Shown here: piece after piece, positions 8,511-16,905 of the stretch
Numbering within the stretch: the first letter of the stretch is position 1
Layout: each line of letters begins with the position of its first letter
NCBI RefSeq assembly: GCF_003323745.1
Contig: NZ_QOIL01000016.1
Coordinates: forward strand, 62,001-126,000
Source of the DNA: Sphaerisporangium album
GTDB taxonomy: Bacteria; Actinomycetota; Actinomycetes; Streptosporangiales; Streptosporangiaceae
Reading direction: 5' to 3'
Length of the DNA stretch: 64,000 nt
Notes under the pieces: generated by a model
Told to the model about the DNA's origin: nothing
The model's database searches: none
What the model saw: only the letters and a program-made list of their open reading frames with translations
Program-made: the position numbers and the translations under genes

Positions 8511-8580
8511 CCTGGTCAGAGGCCTGGCATCTCCTCCAGGCCGCGTCTGGTCAGAGGCCCAGTATCTCCTCCAGGCGGCG
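8511..8580. repeat. 35-bp tandem duplication over the end of the GNAT gene
   Basis: Two head-to-tail 35-bp copies, 8511-8545 and 8546-8580, differ at only a few bases. The second holds the last codons and stop of the GNAT gene; on the minus strand the distal copy repeats the end as RGLEEMPGL-stop against the real RRLEEILGL-stop. It looks like replication slippage that left a spare, out-of-use gene end. Confidence 0.8.
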
Positions 8581-9141
8581 CCTGGCCGGGGGCCACTCGT
8601 CGTCCAGGATGCCGAAGTAGACCGTGTCGCGCCACGTCCCGTCCGGGCGCGGGCGGTGCCGCCGCAGGGTGCCCTCGTAGACGCCGCCGATGCGGCGGAT
8701 CGCGTCCTGTGAACGGGTGTTGAGGCAGTCCGTCTTGAGCAGGACCCGGTTGTGGCCGAGCACCTCGAAGGCGTGGGCGAGCAGCATCAGCTTGCACTCG
8801 GTGTTGACGGCGGTCCGCCAGTGCGCCCTGCCGTACCACGTCCAGCCGATCTCCAGGCTGTGGTCGAACCCGGGCACGTCGTGGTAGGTCGTCCAGCCGA
8901 TCGCGCGGCCGGTCTCGCGCAGGACGACCGCGAACGGGACGACGCCGGGGTTCTCCAGAAGGCTCAGCGCGACCTGCCGCAGTCGCTCCTCGGTGCGCGG
9001 CGTGGCCACGGGCATCCAGCGCCACACCTCGTCGTCCCCGCCGCCGGAGACGAACAGGTCGGGGACGTGTTCGAGGCCGAGGGGGACGAGCCGTACGGTG
9101 CGGCCTTCCATGACGAGGGGGCCGGGCATCTTCGCGGTCAT
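8551..9141 (-). CDS. GNAT family N-acetyltransferase (RimJ/RimL-like)
   Basis: A 196-residue acetyltransferase of the RimJ/RimL (Acetyltransf_3) branch: GRTVRLVPLGLEHVPDLF at the start, AIGWTTYHDV, LEIGWTWYGRAHWRTAVNTECK, then LGHNRVLLKTDCLNTRSQDAIRRIGGVYEG, the classic end of this fold. It would transfer an acetyl group from acetyl-CoA to an amine or protein N-terminus. The frame is open far upstream, but conserved sequence begins near ATG 9141 (ATG 9129 possible). The stop lies inside a 35-bp tandem duplication. Confidence 0.88.
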   Translation of the reverse strand: MTAKMPGPLVMEGRTVRLVPLGLEHVPDLFVSGGGDDEVWRWMPVATPRTEERLRQVALSLLENPGVVPFAVVLRETGRAIGWTTYHDVPGFDHSLEIGWTWYGRAHWRTAVNTECKLMLLAHAFEVLGHNRVLLKTDCLNTRSQDAIRRIGGVYEGTLRRHRPRPDGTWRDTVYFGILDDEWPPARRRLEEILGL

Positions 9142-9252
9142 GCGCAGAAGTGTCGTGGCGCGGGTGGCCTGGGGAACAGGGCCACTAATGGGTGGTTGCG
9201 GGTGACCACTTCGCTGGGTACGCGGGGGTGCGGGGGAGCCGGTCGACACACA

Positions 9253-9268
9253 TACCGGCCGGTCGGTA
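9253..9268. promoter_or_regulatory. TetR-type operator upstream of the acyl-CoA dehydrogenase operon
   Basis: TACCGGCCGGTCGGTA is a near-perfect 16-bp palindrome 32 bp upstream of the kinase start. It matches TACCGACTGGTCGGTC in front of the TetR gene at 14557, so that regulator probably binds both sites. Confidence 0.65.
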
Positions 9269-9300
9269 CGCTTCGAGGACCGGCACGATTGAGGAGCGCG

Positions 9301-10296
9301 ATGCCCGCGAACATCGAGACGAGCCCGCCGGGCCTGGACCTCGACCGCCTCAAGGACCACCTCGCCTCGCACGGCCTGTCCGGGGGCCCGCTCGCGGCCG
9401 AGGTCATCCACGGGGGCAAGTCCAACCTGACCTACCTCGTGCGCGACGGCGACCGCCGCTTCGTCGTGCGGCGCCCGCCGCTCGGGCACGTGCTCGCCAC
9501 GGCGCACGACATGGGCCGCGAGTTCCGCGTGATGACCGCGCTGCGCGACACCGGCGTGCCCGTGCCGCGCACCTACCACCTGTGCGACGACCCCGAGGTC
9601 GTCGGCGCCCCGTTCTACGTCATGGAGTACGTCGACGGCGGGCAGCCGCCGGTGACGCCCGCCATCGAGGCCGAGCTGGCGGCCGTCCTCGCCCGGCTGC
9701 ACGAGGTGGACCCCTCCGGGGTCGGGCTGGCCGACTTCGGACGGCCGGACGGCTTCCTGGAGCGCCAGGTCCGGCGGTGGAAGCGCCAGCTCGACGCCTC
9801 GCGCAGCCGCGAGCTGCCCGGCATCGACCGCCTGTACGCCCTGCTGGCCGACGACATGCCCGTCACGCAGCGCCACGCGATCGTCCACGGCGACTTCAAG
9901 CTGGGCAACACCCTCATCGCCGGCGGCCGGGTGCGCGCCGTGCTGGACTGGGAGATGTCCACGCTCGGCGACCCGCTCACCGATCTCGCGCTCTTCCTCC
10001 TCTACGCCGACTTCGAGGCGCTCGACATCGGCGAGGGCGGGGCTGCCGGGGAGGCGGGCGAGCACATGCCGTCCGGCGAGCTGGCCGGGACGTACGCGCG
10101 CGGCACCGGCCTCGACCTGTCCCGCCTCGGCTGGTACGTCGGCCTGGCCTGCTTCAAGCTCGCGGTGATCGCCGAGGGCATCCACTTCCGATACACGCGG
10201 GGCCTGACCGTCGGGGAGGGGTTCGAGGAGGTCGGCGGGCACGTCGCGCCGCTCGTGGCCCACGGGCTGCGCGCGCTGGAGTCCCAGGAGGGCTGA
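9301..10296 (+). CDS. Phosphotransferase (APH-fold, ACAD10/LvaA-like acyl kinase)
   Basis: A 331-residue APH/choline kinase-fold protein. The loop HGGKSNLTYLV, VHGDFKLGNTLI (catalytic Asp and metal-binding Asn) and LDWEMSTLGDPLTDLA (DxE magnesium motif) are all intact. This branch corresponds to the kinase half of human ACAD10/ACAD11 and to LvaA, which phosphorylate the 4-hydroxyl of 4-hydroxyacyl-CoA. GAGGAG precedes ATG 9301. The stop overlaps the start of an acyl-CoA dehydrogenase gene (TGATG), a split version of the kinase-dehydrogenase fusion. The actual acyl substrate is not known. Confidence 0.88.
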   Translation: MPANIETSPPGLDLDRLKDHLASHGLSGGPLAAEVIHGGKSNLTYLVRDGDRRFVVRRPPLGHVLATAHDMGREFRVMTALRDTGVPVPRTYHLCDDPEVVGAPFYVMEYVDGGQPPVTPAIEAELAAVLARLHEVDPSGVGLADFGRPDGFLERQVRRWKRQLDASRSRELPGIDRLYALLADDMPVTQRHAIVHGDFKLGNTLIAGGRVRAVLDWEMSTLGDPLTDLALFLLYADFEALDIGEGGAAGEAGEHMPSGELAGTYARGTGLDLSRLGWYVGLACFKLAVIAEGIHFRYTRGLTVGEGFEEVGGHVAPLVAHGLRALESQEG

Positions 10297-11507
10297 TGGA
10301 TTTCGCGTTCGACACCACCACCGAGGAGCTCCGCGAGCGGCTGTCCGCCTTCATGGACGAGTGCGTGTACCCGGCGGAGGAGGCGTTCGAGCGGCAGGCC
10401 GCCGAGAGCGGCTGGAGCTCCCCGCCGATGATGGAGGACCTCAAGCAGGAGGCACGCCGGCGCGGCCTGTGGAACCTGTTCCTGCCCGGAGAGCACGGCG
10501 CGGGCCTGACGAACCTCCAGTACGCTCCGCTGGCCGAGATCATGGGCCGCAGCCCGCGCATCGCGCCCACCGCCACCAACTGCGCCGCGCCGGACACCGG
10601 CAACATGGAAGTGCTGGCGATGTTCGGCAGCGAGTGGCAGCGCAAGACGTGGCTGGAGCCGCTGCTGAACGGCGAGATCCGCTCGGCGTTCGCGATGACC
10701 GAGCCGGACGTCGCGTCCTCCGACGCCACGAACATCTCCACGTCGATCGTGCGCGACGGCGGCGAGTACGTCATCAATGGACGCAAGTGGTTCGCCTCCG
10801 GGGCGATGAACCCGCGCTGCGCCGTCTTCATCGTCATGGGCAAGACCTCCCAGGAGGGGTCGCCGCACCGGCAGCAGAGCATGGTGCTGGTGCCGCGCGA
10901 CACGCCGGGGCTGACCGTCCGGCGGGGCATGAGCGTGTTCGGGTACACCGACGCCGACCACGGCGGGCACGCCGAGCTGCTGTTCGAGGACGTCCGCGTC
11001 CCGGTGGACAACCTCATCGGCGAGGAGGGCGGCGGGTTCGGCATCGCGCAGGCGCGGCTCGGCCCCGGGCGCATCCACCACTGCATGCGGCTGATCGGCA
11101 TGGCCGAGCGGGCGATCGAGCTGATGTGCGCGCGCGCCCTGTCGCGCACGACGTTCGGGACGCCGGTGGCCCGGCAGGGCGTCGTCCAGGACTGGATCGC
11201 CGAGTCCCGGGTGCGCGTCGAGCAGCTGCGCCTGCTGGTGCTCAAGACCGCCTGGCTGATGGACACGGTGGGCAACCGGGGCGCGCACACCGAGATCCAG
11301 GCCATCAAGATCGCCACCCCGCGTGAGGTGGAGTGGATCCTCGACAAGGCGATCCAGGTGCACGGCGCCGGGGGCGTCAGCCAGGACTTCCCGCTGGCGG
11401 GCCTGTGGGCGGGAGCCCGCTCGCTGCGGCTGGCGGACGGGCCGGACGAGGTGCACAAGCGGTCCCTGGCGTACCGGGAGCTCAAGAAGCACATGCCCGC
11501 CGAGTGA
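10296..11507 (+). CDS. Acyl-CoA dehydrogenase (ACAD10/11-like)
   Basis: A 403-residue flavoprotein: FAMTEPDVASSDATNI (FAD/substrate loop), INGRKWFASGA, ARLGPGRIHHCMRLIGMAERA, SRTTFGTPVARQGVVQDWIAE and QVHGAGGVSQDFPLAG, with a canonical C-terminus. The segment GRIHHCMR and the genetic coupling to an APH-type kinase place it with the ACAD10/ACAD11 group, which removes a phosphorylated 4-hydroxyl to give an enoyl-CoA. Its start codon overlaps the kinase stop, so the two should be made in step. It could instead be an ordinary medium-chain dehydrogenase. Confidence 0.92.
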   Translation: MDFAFDTTTEELRERLSAFMDECVYPAEEAFERQAAESGWSSPPMMEDLKQEARRRGLWNLFLPGEHGAGLTNLQYAPLAEIMGRSPRIAPTATNCAAPDTGNMEVLAMFGSEWQRKTWLEPLLNGEIRSAFAMTEPDVASSDATNISTSIVRDGGEYVINGRKWFASGAMNPRCAVFIVMGKTSQEGSPHRQQSMVLVPRDTPGLTVRRGMSVFGYTDADHGGHAELLFEDVRVPVDNLIGEEGGGFGIAQARLGPGRIHHCMRLIGMAERAIELMCARALSRTTFGTPVARQGVVQDWIAESRVRVEQLRLLVLKTAWLMDTVGNRGAHTEIQAIKIATPREVEWILDKAIQVHGAGGVSQDFPLAGLWAGARSLRLADGPDEVHKRSLAYRELKKHMPAE

Positions 11508-11549
11508 GGAGGGCCGGGGTCGTGTCCGAGCGATTTGGAGGCAAATTTC

Positions 11550-12727
11550 GTGACAGTCGATGAGGCGGGCCTCGCCGAGCGCGCCCGCGCGTTCCTCGCC
11601 GCCCAGGACCCGGAGGCCCTGCCCCCGGCCGAGTTCCTCGGGGCGCGCTTCGACGCGGGCCTCGCCTGGGTGCACTTCCCCGAAGGGCTCGGCGGCCTCG
11701 GCCTGCCCCGTGAGTGGCAGTCCGCCGTCGACCGCGAGCTCGCCGGCACCCCGCAGCAGGACTACGGCAAGCTGGCCATCGGCCTCGGCATGGCGGCGCC
11801 CACCATCCTCGTCTTCGGCACCGACGAGCAGAAGAAGCGCTTCCTGCGCCCGCTGTGGACCGGCGAGGAGATCTGGTGCCAGCTCTTCAGCGAGCCCGGC
11901 GCCGGGTCCGACCTCGCCACCCTGGCCACCCGTGCGGTGCGCGATGGGGACGAATGGGTGGTGGACGGGCAGAAGGTGTGGACGTCGGGCGCCCACCACG
12001 CCCGCTGGGCCATCCTCGTCGCCCGCACCGACCCGGACGTGCCCAAACACCAGGGCCTGACGTACTTCGTCTGCGACATGCACGCGCCCGGCGTCGAAGT
12101 GCGCCCCCTGCGCCAGATCACCGGCGAGGCCGAGTTCAACGAGGTCTTCCTCACCGGCGTGCGGCTCCCCGACACGCTCAGGCTGGGGGCCGTCGGCGAC
12201 GGCTGGCGCGTCGCCCAGACCACGCTGATGAACGAGCGCGTCGCCATCGGCGGCTCGCCGGTGCGGCGCGGCGGGGGCATGGTCGGCGCGGTCCTGCAGA
12301 CCTGGCGCGAGCGGCCGGAGGTCCGCACCCACGCGCTGCACCAGCGCCTGCTCGGCCTGTGGGTCGAGGCGGAGGTCACCCGCCTGGCGGGGGCGCGGCT
12401 GCGCGAACAGCTCGCCGCCGGAGCCCCCGGGCCCGAAGGGTCGGGCATGAAGCTCGCGTTCGCCCGGCTCAACCAGGAGCTTTCCGGCCTCGACGTCGAG
12501 ATGCGCCGCGAGGAGGGGCTGGCGTACGACGACTGGACGTTCCGGCGCTCGGAGTCCGTCGACTTCTTCGGCCGCGGTCCCGGCTACCGCTACCTGCGCG
12601 CCAAGGGCAACTCGATCGAGGGCGCACGTCCGAGATCCTCCGCACGATCATCGCCGAGCGGGTGCTGGGCCTGCCCGCCGAACCCCGCGCCGACAAGAAC
12701 GTCCCGTGGAAGGACCTGCCGAGATGA
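11550..12727 (+). pseudogene. Acyl-CoA dehydrogenase with a -1 frameshift near its C-terminus
   Basis: GTG 11550 has GGAGG 8 nt upstream. About 358 residues of a long acyl-CoA dehydrogenase follow (LFSEPGAGSDLATLATRA, VDGQKVWTSGAHHA, RQITGEAEFNEVFL), then the frame breaks at the universally conserved IEGGTSEI motif. The DNA reads GAGGGCGCACGTCC where GAGGGCGGCACGTCC is expected, so one G is missing near 12624. The remaining 34 codons (TSEILRTIIAERVLGLP to DLPR) lie in the next frame and end at 12727, overlapping the next start by ATGA. If real, the protein would read on out of frame through the next gene to 14156. Otherwise it is a sequencing error. It pairs with the next gene like heteromeric FadE subunits of steroid side-chain degradation. 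Confidence 0.85.
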
Positions 12728-13869
12728 CCTTGCTGTACTCCGAGGTCGAGGAGGAACTGCGGGCCGCGGTGCGCGGCCTGCTGGCCGACAGGTACCCGCC
12801 CGCCACGGTGCTCGCCAGGGCCGAGACCGCCTCGCCGTACGACGCCGCCCTGTGGAAGTCGCTGGCCCGGGACATCGGCGCGGCCGGGCTGCTGATCCCC
12901 GAGCAGTACGGCGGCGCGGGCGCCTCCGCCCGGGAGGCCGCCGTCGTGCTGGAGGAGCTCGGGCGCGCGGTCACGCCCGTGCCGTTCCTGACCAGCTCCG
13001 TCATGGCGACGCGCGCCCTGCTCGCCGCCCGGTCGGACGCGGCGGAGGAGCTTCTCGCCGCGCTCGCCTCGGGGGACGCCACGGCCGCGCCGGCGGTGTC
13101 CTTCGCCCTCCCTCCGTACGCGGTGCCCTTCCACGCGCCCGAAGGGGTGGGGGCGCTGTGGCCGGTGCGGGCCATGGGCGGCGTGCTGAGCGGGCGAGTC
13201 CCGGCCGTCGCGGGCGCCGAGACCGCCGACGTGCTTCTCGTCCCGGCGGGACGGACGCTGTACGCGGTCGCCGCCGCAGACGTCCGGGTGGAGCCGGTCG
13301 TGTCGCTCGACCTGACCCGCCCGATCGCCACCGTGACGCTGGAGGGCGCCCCCGCCACGCCCGTCTCCGCCGGTCTCGCGCCGCTGCGCGCCGCGCTGGA
13401 ACTCGGCGCGGGGCTGCTGGCCTCCGAGCAACTCGGGGTGGCCGAATGGTGCCTTTCGACGACGGTCGCCTACGTCAAGGAGCGGCACCAGTTCGCCCGC
13501 CCCATCGGCTCGTTCCAGGCGCTCAAGCACCGGCTCGCCGACCTGTGGACGCAGATCGTGCAGGCGCGCGCGGCCGCCCGCAACGCCGCGGACGCGCTGG
13601 CCACCGCCATGGAACGCTCGGACGACCGCGCCGCCGCGGACGAGGCGACGACGGCGGTCGCGGTCGCGCAGGCGTGGTGCGGGACGGTCGCGGTGCGCGC
13701 GGCCGAGGAGTGCGTGCAGATGCACGGCGGCCTCGGCATGACCTGGGAGCATCCCGTGCACCTCTACCTCAAGCGCGCGAAGGCGGACGAGATCGCGCTC
13801 GGCACGCCGGGCGACCACCGCGACGCCCTGGCCGCCCTCGCCGGCATCCCTGCGCCGCCCGGCTCCTGA
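12724..13869 (+). CDS. Acyl-CoA dehydrogenase, probable partner subunit
   Basis: A 381-residue acyl-CoA dehydrogenase-like protein from ATG 12724, which overlaps the previous stop. The middle FAD-binding region is degenerate (no SEPGAGSD loop), while the C-terminal domain is good: VAYVKERHQFARPIGSFQALKHRLADLW and EECVQMHGGLGMTWEHPVHLYLKRAK. Such pairs, one member with a poor FAD site, form alpha2-beta2 enzymes in steroid or branched side-chain catabolism (FadE-type pairs). It is the last gene of the operon. Confidence 0.88.
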   Translation: MTLLYSEVEEELRAAVRGLLADRYPPATVLARAETASPYDAALWKSLARDIGAAGLLIPEQYGGAGASAREAAVVLEELGRAVTPVPFLTSSVMATRALLAARSDAAEELLAALASGDATAAPAVSFALPPYAVPFHAPEGVGALWPVRAMGGVLSGRVPAVAGAETADVLLVPAGRTLYAVAAADVRVEPVVSLDLTRPIATVTLEGAPATPVSAGLAPLRAALELGAGLLASEQLGVAEWCLSTTVAYVKERHQFARPIGSFQALKHRLADLWTQIVQARAAARNAADALATAMERSDDRAAADEATTAVAVAQAWCGTVAVRAAEECVQMHGGLGMTWEHPVHLYLKRAKADEIALGTPGDHRDALAALAGIPAPPGS

Positions 13870-13924
13870 CGGCCTGTCGACGAGGAGCGGTTCACGAGGG
13901 ACGTGCGCGTGTGCGGATCCCGGG

Positions 13925-14557
13925 TCAGCCCGACGCCGGCCCGGGACCGTCGACCGGGCGCAGCGAGGTGAGCAGCAGCCCGGCGAAGTGGCGCCCGATG
14001 TCCACCCCCGACAGCGGCCCCTCGGCGTGGTACCACAGCCCCAGGTGGTGGACGGAGCCGAAGAAGAAGTCGACCACCAGGTCGGCGGGCACGTCGTCGC
14101 GGAAGACCCGGGTGCGCTGCCCCTCGGCCACCAGGTCGCGGAACCGCTCGTGGTAGCGGCGGCGCTCGGCCCGCACGGCCTGCTGCGTCTCGGGCGCGAG
14201 CTGGTGCATCGAGCGGAAGAAGATCTTGGAGTCGTCGAGGTTCTCGATGGTGGTCGCGATGACGTCCACGGCGGCGTCGTACACGCGCGTGGCGACCGGC
14301 CCCGGCGCGTCCGCGAACCGGTCGAGGCGTTCGGTCTGCATGCGCAGCACGCGGGCGTAGATCTCGCGCAGCAGGTCATCCTTCGACCCGAAATAGTGGT
14401 ACATCGCGCCCTTGGTGACCCCGGCGGCCGCCACGATCTCCTGCACCGACGTGCCCTCGAACCCCTTGTCGGCGAACAGCCGCGTCGCCGCCCCGAGCAG
14501 CCGCTGGCGCACGGGCTCGTCCTTCTCCCGGGGCGTTCCCGCCGCCGAGCCGTTCAT
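13925..14557 (-). CDS. TetR family regulator of the acyl-CoA dehydrogenase operon
   Basis: A 210-residue TetR protein with helix-turn-helix ATRLFADKGFEGTSVQEIVA, then GVTKGAMYHYFGSKDDLLREI. ATG 14557 has GGAGG 8 nt upstream; the longer open frame to 14671 would overlap the operator. The ligand domain resembles fatty-acyl-CoA-sensing TetR proteins (KstR2/FadR type). It lies at the 3' end of the operon on the opposite strand, and identical operator cores at 9253 and 14595 tie it to that operon and to itself. Confidence 0.9.
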   Translation of the reverse strand: MNGSAAGTPREKDEPVRQRLLGAATRLFADKGFEGTSVQEIVAAAGVTKGAMYHYFGSKDDLLREIYARVLRMQTERLDRFADAPGPVATRVYDAAVDVIATTIENLDDSKIFFRSMHQLAPETQQAVRAERRRYHERFRDLVAEGQRTRVFRDDVPADLVVDFFFGSVHHLGLWYHAEGPLSGVDIGRHFAGLLLTSLRPVDGPGPASG

Positions 14558-14594
14558 CTCGCAGGCCTCCCTGAATGTCGGTCCGCCCTCAGCG

Positions 14595-14610
14595 TACCGA
14601 CTGGTCGGTC
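14595..14610. promoter_or_regulatory. TetR autoregulatory operator
   Basis: TACCGACTGGTCGGTC is an inverted repeat with core ACCGAC/GTCGGT, 38 bp upstream of the TetR start. It shares TACCG-n-C-n-GGTCGGT with the site at 9253-9268. Confidence 0.65.
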
Positions 14611-14710
14611 GGCTGGCTGTGACATTCGTCTCCCGAGTGCCCAGGAATGCCTCCTGACGGACATTCCACACGTCCTCGCTGTGGCGTCGGTGGCGTACTT
14701 ACATAACCTT

Positions 14711-14739
14711 TTGACAGGTTGGAGCCCCGGGTTGGGTAT
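14711..14739 (+). promoter_or_regulatory. Possible sigma-70-type promoter for the NERD gene
   Basis: A perfect TTGACA at 14711-14716 is followed after 17 bp by GGGTAT (14734-14739), a weak -10. The start codon at 14785 is 45 bp downstream. Only the -35 is convincing. Confidence 0.35.
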
Positions 14740-14784
14740 CCATCAAACGTAATCCGACTGAGCCCGAAATCGTGGGGGTTTCAG

Positions 14785-15549
14785 GTGCCCAATGGGTCCA
14801 TCTACGTGCCGCAGGACGACAAGTTCAAATGGGGCTCACCATCGGTGATGTACGAGCTCCGCTGGCGCGAGACCAGGTCAGAACGCCGCCGTAGGCGTCA
14901 CATCATGGCCGGAGCCGGTTTCGTCCTCATCACCGCGCTCGCGTTCTACCGGTCCTTCCCGGTCCCCTTCCTCATCGGCGTCCTCGGCGGCGGAGCCGTG
15001 TGGGGCGTCGACGCCTTCATCTCCTGGCGGATGTTCGAGGCCACCGCCGTCTGGCGCGGCAAACGGAGCGGCGCCGTCCGCACCGGCAGGCTCCTGCGCC
15101 GCGGGCTCGGCAAGCACGGGTACCGCGTCCTCGACGGCCGCGCCGTGCCGGGCAAGGCGTCCATCGACCACCTCGTCATCGGGCCGGGCGGCGTCTGGAT
15201 CGTCGACAACGAGGCATGGCCCCCCGACACGCACATCGCGGCGTACGGCGGCAAGCTGTTCTTCGGCGAGCGGTCCGGCGCGTCGGTGTCCAAACCGCTC
15301 GTCGAGGCCGCCGCGTCCATGGGCGAGCTGCTCTCGAAGGAGTCGGGCATACCCGTCGACATCTCGCCGCTGCTCGTCGTCCACGGCGGTCGCGTGACCG
15401 GACCCGCGGTGAGCGCCGAAGGGCTCACACTGTTCCTCCCCCGCAAGGCCTCCAAGTGGATCCTCGGCGACGCGCACGCCGAGCTGACCGACGAGCAGGT
15501 GGAGGTCCTGGCCCGCACGGCCGCGCGCATCCTGCGCCGCATGGTCTGA
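14785..15549 (+). CDS. NERD-domain membrane protein
   Basis: A 254-residue protein from GTG 14785, with GGGGG 7 nt upstream. After a basic segment (RSERRRRRH) come two membrane helices (about residues 40-80), then a nuclease-related NERD domain: TGRLLRRGLGKHGYRVLDGR, then IDHLVIGPGGVWIVDNEAWP. NERD domains are relatives of restriction-endonuclease-fold nucleases whose core usually ends in D/E-x-K. Here the Lys position reads Glu (VDNEAW), so nuclease activity is doubtful. It stands alone; role unknown. Confidence 0.8.
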   Translation: MPNGSIYVPQDDKFKWGSPSVMYELRWRETRSERRRRRHIMAGAGFVLITALAFYRSFPVPFLIGVLGGGAVWGVDAFISWRMFEATAVWRGKRSGAVRTGRLLRRGLGKHGYRVLDGRAVPGKASIDHLVIGPGGVWIVDNEAWPPDTHIAAYGGKLFFGERSGASVSKPLVEAAASMGELLSKESGIPVDISPLLVVHGGRVTGPAVSAEGLTLFLPRKASKWILGDAHAELTDEQVEVLARTAARILRRMV

Positions 15550-15599
15550 CCCGCGCCCGGGACGCGTGCTCTGACCCGCGCGCGCCCGGGTCGCGTGCT
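15546..15599. repeat. Imperfect tandem duplication at the NERD gene end
   Basis: CTGACCCGCGC plus CCCGGG plus CGCGTGCT occurs twice, at 15546-15570 and 15571-15599, the second with a 4-bp CGCG insertion. The first copy begins at the stop codon, as in the GNAT and alaS repeats in this window. Confidence 0.6.
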
Positions 15600-15774
15600 C
15601 TCGCCGCGCGGCCCGGGCGCTGCGAGGGATGTTTCCAGCGCGTCCTCACCGAGGCTGGCTATATTTGTGCCCGGCGACGAGATCGTCGTGCTTGATTCCG
15701 CGCCGTGCCTCGCTCGGTCCCGTCTCGCGGCGCACACGCCGGGGATCGGATGAGTGAAAGGCAGGCACACGCAC

Positions 15775-16872
15775 ATGGAGCCGACGAGGCCGGGCACACA
15801 GGCTGATTCCGAGTACGTCCAGTTGCTGGCGCCGGACGGCACGTTGCGCCACCACCCGGACTACGAGCTGAGCCTCACCCCGGCCGAGGTCACGGCCCTC
15901 TACCGCGACCTCGTGCTCGTCCGCCGCTTCGACAAGGAGGCGGTCGCCCTGCAACGCCAGGGGCAGCTCGGCCTCTGGGCCTCCTGCCTCGGCCAGGAGG
16001 CCGCCCAGATCGGGTCGGGCCGGGCGCTCACCGACGCCGACATGGCCTTCCCCACCTACCGCGAGCACGGCGTGGCCTGGTGCCGCGGCGTCGACCCGGT
16101 GGACCTGCTCGGCATGTTCCGCGGTGTCAACCACGGCGGCTGGGACCCCGCCGAGCACAACTTCCACCTGTACACGATCGTCATCGGCAGCCAGACCCTG
16201 CACGGTGTGGGGTACGCGATGGGCATCCAGCGCGACGCCGCGGAGGCGGCCGTCCTCGCCTACCTCGGGGACGGCGCCACCTCGCAGGGGGACGTGAACG
16301 AGGCGTTCGTGTGGGCGGGGGCGTTCAACGCGCCGGTGGTGTTCTTCTGCCAGAACAACCAGTGGGCGATCTCGGCGCCGATGGAGCGGCAGTCGCGCAT
16401 CCCGCTGCACCGCCGCGCGGACGGTTTCGGATTCCCCGGCGTCCGGGTGGACGGCAACGACGTGTTCGCCTGCCTCGCCGTGACGCGCAAGGCCCTGGCC
16501 GCCGCCCGCTCCGGCGCCGGCCCCATGCTCATCGAGGCGTACACCTACCGCATGGGCGCCCACACCACCTCCGACGACCCGACCCGCTACCGCCTGCGCG
16601 AGGAACTGGAGACCTGGAGGTCGCGCGACCCCCTCGCCCGGGTCAGGGCGTACCTCATGGCCAACGACCTCGCCGACGAACAGTTCTTCCACGAGATCGA
16701 CGCCGAGGCCGACGACCTCGGCCGGGACGTCCGCAAGCGCTGCCTGGAGATGCCCGACCCGGACCCGATGGCCATGTTCGACCACGTCTACGTCGACCAC
16801 CACCGCCTCGTCGAGGAGGAACGCCTCCAGTACGCCGCGTATCTGGAAGGGTTCGGTGACTCTTCGGAGTGA
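15775..16872 (+). CDS. Thiamine-pyrophosphate-dependent dehydrogenase E1 component, alpha subunit
   Basis: A 365-residue E1-alpha of the pyruvate/branched-chain 2-oxoacid dehydrogenase type: LYRDLVLVRRFDKEAVALQRQG at the start, the TPP motif from GDGATSQGD to FFCQNN, and the phosphorylation-loop-like segment YRMGAHTTSDDPTRYR. It would decarboxylate a 2-oxo acid and pass the acyl group to a lipoyl E2. The frame allows GTG 15754. No E1-beta, E2 or E3 gene follows; the neighbour is a convergent VWA gene, so its partners must be elsewhere. Confidence 0.9.
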   Translation: MEPTRPGTQADSEYVQLLAPDGTLRHHPDYELSLTPAEVTALYRDLVLVRRFDKEAVALQRQGQLGLWASCLGQEAAQIGSGRALTDADMAFPTYREHGVAWCRGVDPVDLLGMFRGVNHGGWDPAEHNFHLYTIVIGSQTLHGVGYAMGIQRDAAEAAVLAYLGDGATSQGDVNEAFVWAGAFNAPVVFFCQNNQWAISAPMERQSRIPLHRRADGFGFPGVRVDGNDVFACLAVTRKALAAARSGAGPMLIEAYTYRMGAHTTSDDPTRYRLREELETWRSRDPLARVRAYLMANDLADEQFFHEIDAEADDLGRDVRKRCLEMPDPDPMAMFDHVYVDHHRLVEEERLQYAAYLEGFGDSSE

Positions 16873-16905
16873 TTCCGGTCATGGCCGCGGCCGCCGGGCG
16901 GTCCC

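Noticed and set aside
8551-10263. 570-residue N-terminally extended GNAT protein
   Set aside because: The extra 374 residues are antisense to the APH-fold kinase; acetyltransferase similarity begins at ATG 9141.
11535-14156. 873-codon fusion of an acyl-CoA dehydrogenase with a long unknown tail
   Set aside because: The tail is out-of-frame translation of the next dehydrogenase gene, caused by the single-base deletion near 12624.
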